64,000 nt of DNA from Bacteroides sp. 224 (GTDB taxonomy: Bacteria; Bacteroidota; Bacteroidia; Bacteroidales; Bacteroidaceae). The position numbers and the translations under genes are program-made. Shown here piece by piece: positions 49,308 through 59,852 of this stretch. Position 1 is the first letter of the stretch; each line of letters starts with the position of its first letter. The notes beneath the pieces are model-generated. The model had not been told where the DNA came from. It ran no database searches and worked only from the letters and a program-made list of their open reading frames with translations. The stretch lies in NCBI RefSeq assembly GCF_010500995.1, contig NZ_QVMK01000034.1, forward strand, positions 42,646 through 106,645. Reading direction: 5' to 3'.

Positions 49308-52283
49308 TTATTTTACAGTTGTACTAACACAGAAATAGGCGCTGCCGGGGTAGACTCTGACTCCAATTCTCATCTTTCTGGTGTCTGTTGTTGAGATTGT
49401 TTCAAGCGTAATTTTACCATCTTTTATATAGCTTCCTGGCGCGAAATACAGATATTTATATGAGCCATCATTAATAGGATTAACAGAATCGTACACCAAA
49501 AAAAATGCTTTAGCATAATCAGCTCCTTGGGCTCCCCAGCCAATTCGAGGTTCTACGGATGGTTTTAGCTGTTTGTCGTGCATAATTGTATAATAATCCG
49601 GAAAGCTAAAATAACGATAAATTCTCCTTTCTTCTAAACAATGATAATGAAGGAGTAAATTAGCCAGTTTTAATTCCTTATCCTCATAATTTCCTGTAAA
49701 GATACTTTCAATTTGTGTTTTATTTGGTAACTTCCAGTCTTGAGCTCCCATTACTGTAAAATCAGAACCTGCGGAATCATCTCTCTTTAAACCTTCACAT
49801 GCTGCTTTTTTTTCTGTTAAGCTTAGTCCACTATAGAATAAAAAATCGGCAGCCCAAGAAGGAATATCTTCTTCGTAGTCTTTTCCCCATCCGTTGCTTA
49901 TTGGGCGATTTCGATTCCAGTAATGATAGAGATATATTGGAAATATCTCTCCTCCAGTTTCAATCGTGTTATAAGTAAGTTCGTATTTATAACGATCTGT
50001 CAGACCAGTGCCTGAAAAATAACGTGTGACTCCATCAGACTTCTTATCATCGTAAATGTCCACATCAGCATACCGTTTTTCGTGAATACCTGCTGCAGAG
50101 CTCAGCTTCATGTAGTATTGATTAGTATGCTTTTCTTTTTCCTCATCGGGGGATAGAGGATTTTTTATCTCCTCTCCTAACTTCTTACTTTTATCCTCTC
50201 CTTCGTTTACTTTTATCAGACTCCTTTTTATTCCCGGTGGTGTGATAGTTACACCTCCAAGCACCATTTTACCAAAAACGTATATTTTATGATCCATCGT
50301 ACAGGTTGGGTCATCTATCGCCTGAAACGAGAACACTACTTCCTTTTTGCCGATTTCCTTCTCCCAGTTATTATACAATTGAAATCTGAATAACATATCA
50401 TTAGCTTGCGTACGATCACTGTTATACGTCCATAATCCAGATCTAGTAGAAGGTACACCTTTATATACCCCATTATAATAGTGGGGGGTATTTGTATAAT
50501 TGGGATCACTCGGATATGGTATAATCAATTCGCTTTCATGTTGGTAATACAACAAATCTTTATCTTCATCTTTAATATAATCCGTATTATTGCTATTAGT
50601 TATAATTCGTTCTAAAACGTTACCCTCATCTTCCTTAACGGAAACTATCCAGTCTATTGCTTTTTCGTTTTCGTCGTTAGCAATTAATTTCCCATTTAGG
50701 CCTAAGGGTATAGCTGTTCCAAATTGTTTTCTTGTGGCCCAATAGGTGTTGTGTAATAAGTTGTTTTTATCATCCTCCTTGGGTAATTCTATCAACTGCT
50801 GGCTAAACTGTAATACCTTTATTTGAGCAAACTCGGTTTGCGTGTGTTTTGGTTTGATGGAGATGTATTGTCTACGAGATTTGTTTTCTGTAAGTATATG
50901 ATCTTGTGTATACTTTATAGTTACATAGTTCAGTCCTTCAGCCAAGGTCTGTTCTCCATCTAAGCCAGTTTCCTTATTCCCTAAATCATTTTTAATTTTT
51001 GTTATCTTAAGCCAGGTTTCGTCTCCGCATTCTATGGTAGCTTCGGTGCTGACTAACACCTGAAATGTAACTTCATGACCCTTATTCCAATCTCTGTAAA
51101 TGCATTTTCGGTCTAACTTCACAAAGTTATAACCATCGTAGAATATGGTGCCGAACCTATCGTCCTCGCACACAATGTCTATGGCTATATTGTTATTGTT
51201 TCCAATTACTTTGGTGGCATCATCGCATGTATCAAACCCCGGGCCTAAAATATCCTTAATGGTTATTATATATTTATGGTTGCGCAGCAATGGCAAGAAG
51301 TCTACGTCTTTAATCAATCCGTCTTCTTTATCTTTAGGTTTGGCAAAATCAATGCGGTAAAAGCGGTTACCATTACTGTTCTTGTAAGAAGCTTCAACTA
51401 CCAAAAAGGTATGCTTGCTGATTGTTTCTAAACTTCCGGCTTCGCTCTCCGGGAAATATAATTTCTTTTCTACTATGGTTGGTGTGCTACTTCCGGTGTT
51501 ATCGTATTCTAAAGCATCTAAACGCCCCGTTCCCGACGGAATGGTAGGGTCTCCTTCCGGGAATAAAGCAATTTTATTATTGGCATTATATACATAAATC
51601 TTTTTTATTTGGAAGTCTTCCGGCTTAGTCGTTCCATTTGCTTTTACCTCAACATCTACCCGAACCAACGAGCGTTTCAAATGTATATCAATGGAGGTTT
51701 CGAGGGGGTCGAGGGGGGTTACATTAATCTGGTTATAGCCGCCAAATGTCAAATTAAAATCGCCAGACTTCCCCATCATAGGAAGAGCAAGTTCTCCTTT
51801 AATTATCTTCTCCCATTTTTCGGTCGAAAAGTCAACCACATTAATCATTTGGCTAATTTCGGTATAGGTTTTGTTTTTCCAAAGGTCACTATCCACATCG
51901 CCAATGGCCTCAATATCGGCCTTTGCATTGGCTATTGCCAATAAATAGAATTGGCCTTCTGTGCGTGTGCTGGGTATGCGGAATTGCTTTTTTGTCTTAC
52001 CGCCTATCACTGTACTCTTAATTTTTCCTTCTTCTATCAGGTGATGAGCTACACATTTATTATCTGATGCGTTAAACACAAATATGTTCATCGCCTTTAC
52101 GTCATTTTCATCAGGATCGGCTCTTGTAATATCCGTAGTTGGTATATCAAAAATAGGAAGCGAGAATACTACTGTTAGCTCTCCACTGTTAGTTCCTTTG
52201 GAACTTCCCATAAAATCGTCTTCGCATGCCATTATGCATACACAAAGCAAAACGATAGAGAAATAATTTATTAGTTGTTTCAT
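49308..52283 (-). CDS. Large fimbrillin-like lipoprotein, probable pilus tip or accessory subunit
   Basis: 991 residues, the largest of the operon. The lipobox is VCIMAC. A candidate processing site TRA at about 53-55 is followed by the first fimbrillin strand. The FimA-family motif LLRNHKYIITI is near 331-341, closing the fimbrillin module. Beyond it are a BACON-like repeat (FAQIKVLQFSQQLIELP) and a C-terminal domain with GAQDWKLPNKTQIESIF like the lectin-type WxLPT proteins. It is last in the operon, 3 nt after the previous gene. Tip location is inferred from size, order and the extra domains. Confidence 0.82.
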   Translation of the reverse strand: MKQLINYFSIVLLCVCIMACEDDFMGSSKGTNSGELTVVFSLPIFDIPTTDITRADPDENDVKAMNIFVFNASDNKCVAHHLIEEGKIKSTVIGGKTKKQFRIPSTRTEGQFYLLAIANAKADIEAIGDVDSDLWKNKTYTEISQMINVVDFSTEKWEKIIKGELALPMMGKSGDFNLTFGGYNQINVTPLDPLETSIDIHLKRSLVRVDVEVKANGTTKPEDFQIKKIYVYNANNKIALFPEGDPTIPSGTGRLDALEYDNTGSSTPTIVEKKLYFPESEAGSLETISKHTFLVVEASYKNSNGNRFYRIDFAKPKDKEDGLIKDVDFLPLLRNHKYIITIKDILGPGFDTCDDATKVIGNNNNIAIDIVCEDDRFGTIFYDGYNFVKLDRKCIYRDWNKGHEVTFQVLVSTEATIECGDETWLKITKIKNDLGNKETGLDGEQTLAEGLNYVTIKYTQDHILTENKSRRQYISIKPKHTQTEFAQIKVLQFSQQLIELPKEDDKNNLLHNTYWATRKQFGTAIPLGLNGKLIANDENEKAIDWIVSVKEDEGNVLERIITNSNNTDYIKDEDKDLLYYQHESELIIPYPSDPNYTNTPHYYNGVYKGVPSTRSGLWTYNSDRTQANDMLFRFQLYNNWEKEIGKKEVVFSFQAIDDPTCTMDHKIYVFGKMVLGGVTITPPGIKRSLIKVNEGEDKSKKLGEEIKNPLSPDEEKEKHTNQYYMKLSSAAGIHEKRYADVDIYDDKKSDGVTRYFSGTGLTDRYKYELTYNTIETGGEIFPIYLYHYWNRNRPISNGWGKDYEEDIPSWAADFLFYSGLSLTEKKAACEGLKRDDSAGSDFTVMGAQDWKLPNKTQIESIFTGNYEDKELKLANLLLHYHCLEERRIYRYFSFPDYYTIMHDKQLKPSVEPRIGWGAQGADYAKAFFLVYDSVNPINDGSYKYLYFAPGSYIKDGKITLETISTTDTRKMRIGVRVYPGSAYFCVSTTVK

Positions 52284-52286
52284 ATA

Positions 52287-54758
52287 TTACTTAGCTTTTC
52301 TTATACAAAAATATGAGAAACGGGTAGTTGTAGTTCCCGGCAGTGGCGGTGCAGGGGATTTAACTCCCATTGGAAGAGACATGTGATCATCCCCATCGTG
52401 ATAAGACACCTTCGTATTTCCAGGTTTTAATAATAGCCTCAAAATCCTTTTGTTATCTCCGATAGCTTGACCATCAACTATCATCTGATCCTGTAGCCAG
52501 AACTCTCCCACACGGTCACCAGTGCCGTTATTGGCAGATTCCCAATGCTCTAAAGTCAAATAAGGACGAGGGCTTTGGAGCGGAAAATTTGTTTCTGCAA
52601 AAGTGTGCCAAAAATTAATCATCTGTTCATTAAAATCGTTTGTTCCCGCTACTCCAAAGATTGCGTATGCTTCTGCCAAAGTGGGCAGCTTCCAATCGCC
52701 TGTAGCTTGAGTATTATCTGTTGTTGGAAGGTGAGGACATCCTTTTTGGGGATTTGTGTAGTTATAAGGTGCCGGGTCATCTTTTCCCATAGCCTGATAC
52801 CAGGTAGGGTATGATGTCTCGCGTGGTAGGTCTCCAAGTTTTAGTTCATGCGCACCATATTTATAGTCGTTATTTTCAAATTCCGGTATTACCGGACTTA
52901 TATAATAGCCATTTATCTTGATTGTTCTAAAAAACTCCATTTCGTGTTCGGCATAGAATGCGGGGTCTAAGAAAGATCGGAATCCTAATTTCGCCTTTAT
53001 CTCATTCTTTTCCGGTTCTAAATACCAACCATTGGTGGTTCGAATATGAAACAGTGTTTTTTCGCCCGGAACAAATGGTGCTCCATAGTCATCTTCCACC
53101 TTCTCATCCACCCTCAATGGAAATCCGACGATTACACCGTAAGGATCTTCCACCAGAGCAACCGCTACGGGAGTTGCAAAGTTCATCACAAGTCCGGTTC
53201 CATACGTATGGTTTACCAGCCAATTCTTTTTAATTTTCGAGTTATTCTCGCGTTTAAATAAGCCGGGGTAGTGCTGTACTATTTTCACATCAATATACAA
53301 GCGCTCGCCCAACTCTTCGGAATAAATCCGAATGTAGGCAGTTCGGGTATCGTATACTTTTGATGACGTAAATTTCTCTAATCTCACAGTGGGGAATTCT
53401 TGTTCTGTGTCATAATCATCAATCTTTATCCAGCCTACAGAGGTGTTGTTACCATTTTCATCTACGAACTTATATTTCCATTTGTCAGCTGTACCTGTTG
53501 AGGTGCCAGTAGCATCATCTTCAAAATTCAGACTGCTTACTTTCAAGTAAGTTGTATATTTTTCGCCTCCTGCTTTAGTATTATCTCTTAAATTTTGTGC
53601 CTCAGCATCTCGATGAAACTCAATCTGGTTCACTCCCAGCATTCGATGACCATAAGAACGGGTGTACAATATTTCTCCGCTATTGCATGTTATATCTGCA
53701 TCTGTATTTGTATGCTCAGTTTCTAATGCCTTTCCCTTTGAGTCACGTCCTATTTCTTTAATTCTTCTAACCGTAACTACGTAGTTATGGTTGCGTAAAA
53801 TTGGCAAAGTATTTTTCTTCTGGTCTTTTATATCTACCCGATAATAAGATGGATTACCATCATAAGTACCTTTAATTATGATGGCAAAGTTTTTGGTCCA
53901 GTCAGTTTCTCCTATATAAGCTTTTCGTTCAGGAATAAAAAAAACGGTAGAATAGCTCTCAGGGAGTAGTTTATATGTATTCTCTGCAGTAACATGATAG
54001 AACAGTTCATCTTCCACCGATACATCTAACACTTTATTTTTGTTAGCATTCAATTTGGTCTTTTCGGGCATTACTACAGTGTTTTTCGACACATTATACA
54101 GATACAGTTGTTCGGGCGTGAATTTATTATCGGCTTCTCCAATACCGGCAAATCTTACTTCTACCCTTGCCATGGAGCGTATTAAATAAATCACAGGTAG
54201 CGATTCTTTGGTATTCGGCGAGAAAGAGTCCGTTTCACCATACATAGGTATGCCTTTCCAATTGCTATTTTCTTCCGGGCGAGACCAATTACTTTCTGTA
54301 TTTATTATAAATTTGTTTCGTACGGTGGCATAAGTATCAGTATCTATAGTTAATCCAGTTATACCCACATTTGCAAGGAAAACCAGAAAGATATCTTCTG
54401 TTATAGCAGCATGCTTTTCGTCAGCTGTATTTGCAGCCTTATTAAAAGCATTCATAACGAAAGCTCTACGCCCTTCACTACCGCTGGCATTAGCCGGAGT
54501 TCCTATTTTTTGATAGCCCAAGTATGTTTTATTAGCCTTCGAAAAAGCCAATGCATAAATATCTACAATTTTATTTTCGTCGGTAGCATCTACAGCCCTC
54601 GTTTGTGGCAGCGAATTTGTAGGCAATATAAATTCCACTACCATCTTACCCTCGGAGGTTTCCTTTTCATCGATCATAAAGGAGCTTTCCGATTCGCACG
54701 AAATCAGCCCTCCTATTATAACCCCCATTATAGCAAACTGCAAAAATAGTTTCTTCAT
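52287..54758 (-). CDS. Large fimbrillin-like lipoprotein with WKLPT domain
   Basis: 823 residues. The lipobox is GGLISC; a candidate processing site TRA at about 53-55 precedes KIVDIYALAFS. The fimbrillin motif ILRNHNYVVTV is near 318-328. A BACON-like segment (RLYIDVKIVQHYPGLF) and a C-terminal domain with GDWKLPTLAEAYAIFG and a final FSYFCIRKAK resemble the last gene of the operon, so the two are probably paralogous accessory or tip proteins. The gene lies 29 nt after the 847-residue subunit. Confidence 0.82.
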   Translation of the reverse strand: MKKLFLQFAIMGVIIGGLISCESESSFMIDEKETSEGKMVVEFILPTNSLPQTRAVDATDENKIVDIYALAFSKANKTYLGYQKIGTPANASGSEGRRAFVMNAFNKAANTADEKHAAITEDIFLVFLANVGITGLTIDTDTYATVRNKFIINTESNWSRPEENSNWKGIPMYGETDSFSPNTKESLPVIYLIRSMARVEVRFAGIGEADNKFTPEQLYLYNVSKNTVVMPEKTKLNANKNKVLDVSVEDELFYHVTAENTYKLLPESYSTVFFIPERKAYIGETDWTKNFAIIIKGTYDGNPSYYRVDIKDQKKNTLPILRNHNYVVTVRRIKEIGRDSKGKALETEHTNTDADITCNSGEILYTRSYGHRMLGVNQIEFHRDAEAQNLRDNTKAGGEKYTTYLKVSSLNFEDDATGTSTGTADKWKYKFVDENGNNTSVGWIKIDDYDTEQEFPTVRLEKFTSSKVYDTRTAYIRIYSEELGERLYIDVKIVQHYPGLFKRENNSKIKKNWLVNHTYGTGLVMNFATPVAVALVEDPYGVIVGFPLRVDEKVEDDYGAPFVPGEKTLFHIRTTNGWYLEPEKNEIKAKLGFRSFLDPAFYAEHEMEFFRTIKINGYYISPVIPEFENNDYKYGAHELKLGDLPRETSYPTWYQAMGKDDPAPYNYTNPQKGCPHLPTTDNTQATGDWKLPTLAEAYAIFGVAGTNDFNEQMINFWHTFAETNFPLQSPRPYLTLEHWESANNGTGDRVGEFWLQDQMIVDGQAIGDNKRILRLLLKPGNTKVSYHDGDDHMSLPMGVKSPAPPLPGTTTTRFSYFCIRKAK

Positions 54759-54787
54759 ATTCTAAATACGCTTACGTTTTTTATCTC

Positions 54788-57331
54788 TTACTTTTCTATT
54801 ATTATATTTATTACTCTTTCCTGAACAAACTCTCTGTAATTGTTCCAAGTTATATCCGGCCCAATAATAATAGTAGCGGAGCCAGCCTGAGTTCCTTTTT
54901 TTATCACAAACGAAAATTCCTCGCCATCAACAGAGCCTCTACCCGATCCTACTTTTACACTTCTAAGTATATCTCCAGCCGAGCTGATATTATTGATCAC
55001 CCAAGCACATCCCGTTCGAGCTGTTTTAATCTTTAGTTTGTATTCTTTATCTCCATCTTCCAGATCAGATGCATTGATTTTATATGTGAATATGACCTGT
55101 CCAAAATCACCATTGAAAGACTTCTTCAATTTGTTATCAGCCTCATCATACACAGTTATCACATCATTTGTTGGGTTTGGGTTATAGAGAACAACCTGCA
55201 CTACTTTATACAAGTTTCCAAGCCGTATTTTCACAAAGCTAAGACACCGTTCAACATCACTACGTAAGCCATAGTCTGCACTTGCTACATAGGGGGCTAT
55301 TCCGGCATTCTTTAAATATTCTTTTTCTGCATCTATTTCAGCCTGAGTTCCACCTGTGTAAAATTTAGGTTTTTCTAAGTCCCTCCTTTCAAATTCATAA
55401 TGATGGTGCATTATCAAGGTACGGGTTGTTCCATCCGCAACTGCTCTGCTTGAATTCGGTTCGAATACTCCATCTCCATCATCAATTTTTTCATCATTAG
55501 TAAGCATTCTATCGGGACCACACTGAAATTGCATCCAACTACTATGCGAATCTAACACCCAATAGCTATTGTCATAACCCAAGGCTGTTACTTTAAACCA
55601 CCATTTAGAATTATCTGAGTTTCTGAGCTTAAGGTCCGTTGTTAGTCCCAAATACATTATATCAGTAGATACATCCAAGTGGTACATGGTTCCGGTTTCT
55701 CCATCTATAGGCATATCACTCCAATCGGTTATAATTAATGAATTATCCCATTTAAAACTCGATTGCTGTATATGTACATACTTAATTATATTGCCTGCCT
55801 TAAAGGTGTAAGTTCCTCCTCTTGAGTTATCAGATTTGTTTTCTTTGGTTTTGAATGTTATTACCTCTCTTTTGCCATTGAGGCCATAATAATCGGATGA
55901 AGGGAAGTTATAATTTCCGGAAGTAGAAGTGGCAACCGGAGTAGGCGACTGGTGTTCAAATACGCCTCCTCCATTGTAACAGTTTATCAAGAATCCATCT
56001 TTCCAAGTGGTTTCTGCCGAGAAAGAGATAAGTTCTTCATTCGAATCGGCAGGATATTCTATAAGTGTTTTATCTACCCAAAGGCGGTATACTGTACCAA
56101 GATTGGCATCTACCGACTTATCTTCCCATGGATCGATTGTAGCTCCTATCGGTATATGGCCATAATAAGCTTCTTCGGGGGTTTTTGCTCCTTCATCTGT
56201 TACTTTGGTTATGTTTATGGTGTAGCAGTGGTTGCGCAAAATGGGGCCTCGGGCTAAAGGTGTAGCTAAATTCCCTACATCATCATACTTTGGTATATCT
56301 ATTCGGTAATAAGTTAAGCCTTCACTACTTTCAATTCCCACAACAATAGCTTGGGTAAGGTTACGCTCGGTTACATCGCTCTCGAATGCGTATATGCTGT
56401 GGGTAAGTTCGTTACCTGATACTGCGTAAGAAATATCTTGCTCAAAAATTTTCTCATCAATTTCCCAAGCGGTTTTTACTCTGCTTTTATTATCGATATT
56501 ATTGTCCGAAATCCAAGAAGTAGCGTCATCCTTATGCCCTATATAGCCACTTGTGCGACGATGAAGCAGGTAAACTCTTCTTAGGTTACGATCTGTAACT
56601 TGGGTTTTATCAAGTTTCACATCAATACGTGCCAACATTCGTAATATGTAAATGGTATTGCCACCATTTAGACCTGTTGTTTTTGTAGCTAATGTAATTT
56701 CTTCGGGAGTAGTAGGTACCGAATACATCGGGATTCTCACATTTTCCGGCTTTACTTCGTAATTTCCATTCGCATCATCAGAAACAAACCAGAACGATTC
56801 GTTTGAGAGTTTCAGGCATTCTAATATTGAATTACTCCCCGGATTAGTTTCACCCTTAACATACTCTTTACCGGAAAGAGCTTTCTGCAGTTCGTTTATA
56901 TCTATATAATTGCTAATATTGCCAAGGAATATAAAGCGTTGCTTTACACCTTTCAATTCTTGAATTGGAGCTGTATAGGTGTATGCACCACTTGCATCAG
57001 GAGTATTGCTCTTCAATGTTGCACGCACCATATAGCTATACACCCATTTACCACCATCTGTTGAACCAGTATTTGTAGAATGTGGGGTTAGTGCAATAAC
57101 ATCAATAACATCGTTTAGCTTCTTATCTTTATCGTTAGTAGGATCAGACGCTCTTGTATTATCTTCCTGATTGGGATTTCCCGGTTCTTCTTGAATACGC
57201 AACAAAAATTGAATATCGTGTTTTACAGGTAGCTCCTCCTTATTAGGGCTATCGTCATCTTTGCATCCCACCAAAAACAGGAGTAGAAATGCTATTAAAG
57301 TGGCAGTATATATATTGTGTTGATAATTCAT
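54788..57331 (-). CDS. Large fimbrillin-like lipoprotein with BACON-like repeats
   Basis: 847 residues. The lipobox is LFLVGC and a TRA site lies at about 59-61. The fimbrillin motif ILRNHCYTINI is near 362-372, followed by IDPWEDKSVDANLG, which ends the stalk-like module. Later come an adjacent-strand repeat with TFKAGNIIKYVHIQQSS of BACON type and a beta-rich C-terminus. It lacks the WKLPT domain of its two large neighbours. Probably an accessory or tip-proximal subunit. Confidence 0.8.
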   Translation of the reverse strand: MNYQHNIYTATLIAFLLLFLVGCKDDDSPNKEELPVKHDIQFLLRIQEEPGNPNQEDNTRASDPTNDKDKKLNDVIDVIALTPHSTNTGSTDGGKWVYSYMVRATLKSNTPDASGAYTYTAPIQELKGVKQRFIFLGNISNYIDINELQKALSGKEYVKGETNPGSNSILECLKLSNESFWFVSDDANGNYEVKPENVRIPMYSVPTTPEEITLATKTTGLNGGNTIYILRMLARIDVKLDKTQVTDRNLRRVYLLHRRTSGYIGHKDDATSWISDNNIDNKSRVKTAWEIDEKIFEQDISYAVSGNELTHSIYAFESDVTERNLTQAIVVGIESSEGLTYYRIDIPKYDDVGNLATPLARGPILRNHCYTINITKVTDEGAKTPEEAYYGHIPIGATIDPWEDKSVDANLGTVYRLWVDKTLIEYPADSNEELISFSAETTWKDGFLINCYNGGGVFEHQSPTPVATSTSGNYNFPSSDYYGLNGKREVITFKTKENKSDNSRGGTYTFKAGNIIKYVHIQQSSFKWDNSLIITDWSDMPIDGETGTMYHLDVSTDIMYLGLTTDLKLRNSDNSKWWFKVTALGYDNSYWVLDSHSSWMQFQCGPDRMLTNDEKIDDGDGVFEPNSSRAVADGTTRTLIMHHHYEFERRDLEKPKFYTGGTQAEIDAEKEYLKNAGIAPYVASADYGLRSDVERCLSFVKIRLGNLYKVVQVVLYNPNPTNDVITVYDEADNKLKKSFNGDFGQVIFTYKINASDLEDGDKEYKLKIKTARTGCAWVINNISSAGDILRSVKVGSGRGSVDGEEFSFVIKKGTQAGSATIIIGPDITWNNYREFVQERVINIIIEK

Positions 57332-57362
57332 ATTCTTTCAATTTTATATAATAGCGTATGCA

Positions 57363-58508
57363 TCAAAGTTCTACGCCGAAATAACGATCAGTCCAATCAA
57401 TTACTTTTATCTTTGCATCTATAGGGTATACATTTGTTACCCCCTCGATAGTATATTTATAGTGATGATTACGAAGAATTGAACCGGGCTTTGCTTTATT
57501 GGCAGAAACCGAACCGCCTTTTCTGTCGAGCGAAGGAATGGATAACATATAAGATCTGGAAGTTTTATCGTCGTTGTCTACATACCCTTCCAACACGATA
57601 TGGCAGTTATCCGTAGAGTTTACATTGTCCAAACCGGATTCCTTTACTCCTGTTTCAAATACATAGAATTCAATAACCTGCTGATTACTGCTATAAGTAG
57701 GTATTCCGGAAATGGTGCTTATGTCGGCTCCTACTACACCGGCTCCATAAAGAGTCGGATTAAACACCCAATTATTACCGGCATCCCAACAGTCTGGGTT
57801 GTATCCAATATATCCGGCAGTTTTACCATATTTTAAAGAAACATTATTTATCTGGAATTTTAGCTTACCGGTAGCGGGGGTTTCTTTATTTATGATTTCT
57901 ATTTTGGCTAACATCCGAATTAAGTAATAAGTGGTAGCTTTGCTTTTGTCTGTTGTAACGTCATTAAAATCTCTTATATATCTGACATCGGTAATGGTAG
58001 TAGTAGTAGTAGCAGATATCTGTAGCTCATTCGTAATAGCATACATAGGAATGAAATGCTTACCATTGTCTGAAGGTTTGTTTACACACCAAATGCTGGA
58101 GGCTCCGGTTACGAGCAAATCCCCCCTCACCCCACTTTGATTTTTACCAACCATAGATGCTTTTTTTGCCTCCATTACCTCTTTGGCGTTAGCCACAAAC
58201 ATAATTTGAATATTTGTTCCGGTAGGGTATCCTGTGAGACAAGACAATCCGGTAGTAGGCGAATAGCCCAGAGAACTAACACCTGTACACTTATCATTCT
58301 TAAAATAAATAGCATACAAATTATTTATCCCATCCTCATCAGTTACCGAGCGAGTAGCAGAAGAATGAAGTGCCAAATAAAGTCCGGCTTCCTGTTCCTG
58401 TTCAATAACCTGTTCGACAACATTGGTGTCGTCGTCACTTTCCTGCTGACAGGAGGTTAATCCTGCCAAAAGAAATAAGAATATTGATATAATATGGTAA
58501 TGCTTCAT
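57363..58508 (-). CDS. Fimbrillin (FimA/Mfa-like) lipoprotein, 381 residues
   Basis: The lipobox is LLAGLTSC. A candidate site ATRS at about 52-55 precedes NLYAIYFK. The two-domain fimbrillin pattern ends with ILRNHHYKYTIEGV (near 341-354) and the C-terminal strand IKVIDWTDRYFGVEL, the kind of strand swapped or donated in type V pili. Minor pilin role inferred from position. Confidence 0.82.
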   Translation of the reverse strand: MKHYHIISIFLFLLAGLTSCQQESDDDTNVVEQVIEQEQEAGLYLALHSSATRSVTDEDGINNLYAIYFKNDKCTGVSSLGYSPTTGLSCLTGYPTGTNIQIMFVANAKEVMEAKKASMVGKNQSGVRGDLLVTGASSIWCVNKPSDNGKHFIPMYAITNELQISATTTTTITDVRYIRDFNDVTTDKSKATTYYLIRMLAKIEIINKETPATGKLKFQINNVSLKYGKTAGYIGYNPDCWDAGNNWVFNPTLYGAGVVGADISTISGIPTYSSNQQVIEFYVFETGVKESGLDNVNSTDNCHIVLEGYVDNDDKTSRSYMLSIPSLDRKGGSVSANKAKPGSILRNHHYKYTIEGVTNVYPIDAKIKVIDWTDRYFGVEL

Positions 58509-58544
58509 ATCTGAGAAAAGGGATTAATAAATAAATACAAGGAA

Positions 58545-59825
58545 TTATCGTATAGGAGTCGGATTGTAATTTGACAGGTCTACAGTAGTCCAGTTTTTTA
58601 CACTTAAAGCAGCAAAAGTTCCAAAGTCGTTTACTCCATTTACGGTATAATCGTAAAAATGATTACGTAAAACATGCCCTCCATCTGTAGTACTGATATC
58701 AATGGTAATTCCACTTGCCCCAGAGGTATGTGTTAACTTAGGGAAAGGAATCATATAGTTTACATTTGTTGCTGTACTTTCCGCGTCACCCGGTTCCCAA
58801 CGTTTACCTTCCAAACGGATATGGCAGTTTGATGTAATATCAGTAATATTACCGGTAGAGCTTGATGTTGCTTCCAATATATAGCATTCCAAAGTCTGTG
58901 TTTTTCCATCTGCTGATAAAGTTGGTGTCAATTTATTATTGTTATCTTTTACACTTTTCTCTGCACCAGAAGGGATCGCACTAACCGCCGTCACCACATG
59001 TCCACTCTTTTCGCCGCTTTTATTATCAATAGTATAAGTATGTGTGGCAGATCCCGAAATTGCTCCTTGATAACAGAGAAAGCCCTCATCATTCCCATTT
59101 ATAATCCAGGCATTTGTTATTTTAAAATTCTTTTTAGTGGAAGTATTTGTTGTTATCACCGTATTTACGATTTTAACCTTAGCTGCCATACGTACTAATG
59201 AGTATACTTTATCATTGGTAGCTCCGCTACTTGATCCTCCTACATAATGATTACCTGTAGGTGCTGTTTTACCTGTAGGCAAACTAACTTCCTCTGTTTC
59301 TACAGCCATTGGAATGACTTCATCCCCCTTTTTGTTTTTTGTCCATAGCGAAATTTTGGCTGTAGTGCTTGTTACGGCAGTTAAATACTGATATGCATTA
59401 GCTAATGTGGTGGTTCCTGTAACTATTTTACCTGCAACACCAGCTACTGCTGCAACTTCACTTTCCGCATTTGCTATAAAAACAAGTTTCATTGCCTCTG
59501 TTGTATTATTAGCAGCATCCACAAACGGAGGCGTTAATCGATAGGTATAATTACCATTAGCATCTGCAGTAGGTGTTGTATCAAAACTATTTAATCCTCT
59601 ATATATATAATCCGAACCACTCTTTATAAAATAGAGCACACGCAAGGTTCCTAATCCTTCATTCATTGCCCGAGTGAAAGCAGATCCACCCGATTCTTTA
59701 GGATAAGCCAATGAAACAAGGATTCCATTTTCTTCTTCCGGCATTTCCGTATCCTCTTTTTCGCAGGAAATACAAATCATGAATAGGGAAATAACATATA
59801 AAATATTCAGCAACTTGATTTTCAT
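58545..59825 (-). CDS. Fimbrillin (FimA/Mfa-like) lipoprotein, 426 residues
   Basis: The lipobox is MICISC. A candidate site FTRAMNEG at about 51-58 precedes LRVLYFIKSG. The fimbrillin closing motif VLRNHFYDYTVNGV is near 385-398 and the C-terminal strand reads LSVKNWTTVDLSNYN. It is unusually Thr/Ser/Ala-rich (TATNVNYMIP, TTNTSTKKN). Probably a minor pilin between the anchor and the large subunits in operon order. Confidence 0.82.
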   Translation of the reverse strand: MKIKLLNILYVISLFMICISCEKEDTEMPEEENGILVSLAYPKESGGSAFTRAMNEGLGTLRVLYFIKSGSDYIYRGLNSFDTTPTADANGNYTYRLTPPFVDAANNTTEAMKLVFIANAESEVAAVAGVAGKIVTGTTTLANAYQYLTAVTSTTAKISLWTKNKKGDEVIPMAVETEEVSLPTGKTAPTGNHYVGGSSSGATNDKVYSLVRMAAKVKIVNTVITTNTSTKKNFKITNAWIINGNDEGFLCYQGAISGSATHTYTIDNKSGEKSGHVVTAVSAIPSGAEKSVKDNNNKLTPTLSADGKTQTLECYILEATSSSTGNITDITSNCHIRLEGKRWEPGDAESTATNVNYMIPFPKLTHTSGASGITIDISTTDGGHVLRNHFYDYTVNGVNDFGTFAALSVKNWTTVDLSNYNPTPIR

Positions 59826-59852
59826 AACAATTGTATTTTTATATTTTTATTA

